From assembly GCA_027605045.1 (NCBI GenBank), contig JAQFWX010000016.1:836551-900550 (forward strand): 64,000 nucleotides of DNA. Reading direction: 5' to 3'. The notes beneath the pieces are model-generated. The model was not told the origin of the DNA. It did no database searches and was given only the letters and a program-made list of their open reading frames with translations. The stretch is from Phallus indusiatus. Lineage: Eukaryota > Basidiomycota > Agaricomycetes > Phallales > Phallaceae. Below are positions 61,336 to 64,000 of the stretch, one piece after another. The stretch's first letter is position 1. Each line of letters opens with the position of its first letter. The translations under genes and the position numbers were made by a program.

Positions 61336-64000
61336 GGAACAGGTAGCAATAATAGTCGCTCCAAGAATGACGGAAAGGAAAGGCGGAAATCACACGTTCT
61401 CTATATTTGAAGGGCCTCGGAAATTTTTAGAATCTGCGCGCATGGAAAAAAATGTCGTCAGTTACCAGTAACCGGTATTAAAGAAACCGCGGATAGACGT
61501 CAGGAAACAACTCACATCAGGATTAGGATGGAGCGTAATATATCAGAGCAATATGGAAAAAATTATTCGAGGAAACACACAGCGCGGCGTTAAGATATGT
61601 ACGGCTATAAAAGAAAAGAGAGAAAAAAAACACCACCAGGTAATAAAGGCCTCGTTTTCAACGCAGGCAGGGAAACAAAAAGGATACTGATACGCCAACG
61701 AATGATGATGACAAAACTAGGCCATTTTGAAGGGTTGGAATAATGCTAAAATTACTCCGGAATGGATTTTTTTACAATAGGAACCACACTTCCCATTCAT
61801 GATATTTGTTCTTCAAAACAGATTTCGCCGTACTTGTTTGACCGAAAGACCTCTTATCAATGATGGCACGATGATGATTAGGAATGATGAATACAAGATG
61901 AATACATGGGTGCAATAGCCCAATTCTGTCACATTTGTCACACGTCTATCATCCACTGAATCCGACGTTGCACGTTCCAACTTCCGATGTCAGTGCTTCG
62001 GTGCCCACGAGCAACAAGACACGTTTATTTGTTCGACAAAAAAACATATCAAATCGAAACTGAAATCTCCCGGATTATGTTGTGGTTCTACCGGGAGAAA
62101 CCAGTTGGTTGATTTCATTGTGGCTTCGGAGGGGCGCGGTTCTTCCCAAGATTAATTGACAATTGTGTGTGTTGTCGTATCATCCTACCACTACGGGAGC
62201 GAACCCGGGCGGTCCTGTATCAATTAAAATTATCATTTTATTTTTCTCTTTGGTATGTGTGCAGCTGTATTCTCATTCACATTGAATGTCGAGCCTTTCT
62301 TATAGAACCCTTCCATATGGTACCGTGGGCGAAAACAGAAGTCTCATGTATTATTAGAATCTTAGAACCTTAGCACGTCGACGTGGGTCACGATAATACG
62401 ATAACAAAACTTTGGAAAGGATCTGCAAGCTGTCAAACAGTTCACTATACTTTTTCATCATTCCTAAACATAGAGAGTTCGACACTCTTTCAGGGCGCGC
62501 GGCACTTTTAGGGTACGGGTAAGTCATGTCCACACTATTTTCTGACGTGTTTAAACATCCTATCAGAGTTGGAACACAGGTTTCATTCTCCGTTCATGAA
62601 TGGACTTCTTTTAAATGACATTAGTACATTCTTTATTGCTCACGACATTCTTTTAGTAAATCAACCACCACTGATTCACGGCATCACATTGCGCGACGCC
62701 TTCCCCAGAACGTCTAATCGTCGTTGGGTAATCATTTTCGGTGTGCCATTAATTCAATCTGTATTCAAATCTATTCTTGTATAGGCGTGAGTCAGTTCAG
62801 TGTTAAAACACGAAAAAGCAACCGATTCCATCTACGGAATTTCGCATCTAGACGAGCTTTATTGAATTAACACACTGATCAGTCAAGATACGGCCGCTTG
62901 TCATGTTTTAAAAAGATTACCCATCTGGCATGTCACATTATCAATGCGCAGGAACGGAAGAACAATTCAAAACTGATAAGAGAGAATCAAGAATACGCAC
63001 GTCAATGGAAAAACAACGTTTACTCAACGGGTTTACCTTGCCTCTCCCATCGTGGAGCATCTCACGATAATACTAAGCGATTGGTAGTTCACCCCGGTAA
63101 TTATCGTAGGCATATGACGACATTTTTTTCTATGCGACTATTACCGTATTCGGAGAAAGATTTTTTTTGTAGGTTCCTTGAAGCCGATCATGAAAGAAGA
63201 ACGTGGTCCAGCCATTCCTCGTGCCCAGGATACGTGTCACAGAATACCAATCATGTTTCTAGGGTCGATTCAGAAGCTTCGTGTTTCGCAGGGACGCCTT
63301 CCTTTCAATTCAGTTACAATTGTAACACAGAATCAATGCGACTCAATGTCTTACGACAGCCAAGTACTTTTTTCTTGACGATACTCTCTTGACACTAGCA
63401 CTATTGAAGATGCGTTGCTTTACATTGACCGTCAGCGCGAGCCGCCATTGCACTAGGTTTTGGTAGCAAGGACAATTCGGTAATGAACTCGTTCCACGAC
63501 CTGACAAGGTTCGCCCGTACTTCGGAAACGAGTCTGAATTCAAGTACTAATTTCACCTAGGGGTACTATTCTTTAATATCAACACGATACTGGCAATATC
63601 GATTCGTTGATTCGGATCCACGGACACGCATTCGTGTATACATATATACCTCACGTTTTGAGGAATGCTAATTATTTCAAATTTTGAATGGTCATTTACA
63701 CTGATATCAGGGAAGACTCGACTTTGCCAAAATTACCAAATGGAAACAGAGGACCATCAACCAGGTCTATGCTCGGAAAATCTTGACTACGGTTGTAAAT
63801 GTAACAGTCCCGAGCATGAACCTGATCGCATCCGAGAATCGTACCAAGTTCACAGGCAAGAAACGCACGGAGGTAAGAGGCGTGCACCCGGCGATTGTGA
63901 AGGTTCTTAAGCTAACATCATGATACAACCAACTCCATTCAACAGTTTTTCGATGACCATTGAGTCTCTCATTGTCAACTAGCAATTCAACGGCATTGTT
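61336..64000. other. intergenic, no gene supported
   Basis: Only short, conflicting open stretches. A TTCGCTCCCG-like motif at about 62200 lacks a partner A box and is not a tRNA. The first 300 bp probably contains the missing first exon and promoter of the mucin-like gene. Confidence 0.4.

Noticed and set aside
62190..62230. tRNA T-arm-like motif CGGGTTCGCTCCCG on the minus strand
   Set aside because: No A box or acceptor stem at the right distance; the surrounding sequence does not fold as a tRNA.

Overview
The window is nuclear DNA of a filamentous basidiomycete, most likely an Agaricomycete. Genes are split by many 45-75 nt GT...AG introns, and the FunK1 kinases, DUF6533-type membrane proteins and a NACHT-WD40 NLR belong to families typically expanded in mushroom-forming fungi. 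No ribosomal RNA gene, complete tRNA, CRISPR array or bacterial-type operon was seen. Exon boundaries were read by eye from splice sites and reading frame. They are firm for the DUF6533 genes and the FunK1 genes, and approximate elsewhere.

Layout. 0.5-11.4 kb is a conserved block: NTE1 phospholipase (minus) and a chitin synthase (plus), divergently transcribed. 12.3-19.1 kb holds a small unknown gene followed by two tandem copies (A, B) of a seven-helix DUF6533-type gene; the copies share flanking repeats, and a 441-bp MITE-like element lies between them. 19.4-31.1 kb has three FunK1 kinase genes: one decayed (minus) and two intact (plus). The general transcription factor TFIIF alpha subunit (minus) sits between the intact copies. 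32.7-37.2 kb encodes a long serine-rich disordered protein. 39.7-41.4 kb is a third DUF6533 copy (C, minus). 42.8-48.2 kb is a C2-like/NACHT/WD40 NLR broken by a 7-bp tandem duplication just after Walker B. 48.9-52.2 kb encodes a multi-FAS1 vacuolar-type membrane protein (Fsc1/YLR001C-like, minus). 53.8-55.6 kb is a divergent fourth DUF6533 gene (D). 56.7-57.5 kb encodes a bHLH factor with an AT-hook-like loop. 59.1-61.3 kb encodes a mucin-like single-pass membrane protein (minus). The last 2.7 kb holds nothing I can support.

How it fits together. Housekeeping genes for lipid turnover, cell wall, transcription and autophagy-type membrane traffic are interleaved with fast-evolving accessory families (kinases, seven-helix proteins, NLR). 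The accessory genes show birth-and-death signs: tandem duplication, inverted dispersal, frameshift, nonsense mutation and a nearby MITE. The most notable structural signal is a pair of 8-nt micro-exons conserved in DUF6533 copies A, B and C, the first of which is also present in the divergent paralogue D. The second is the 7-bp duplication that disables the NLR.
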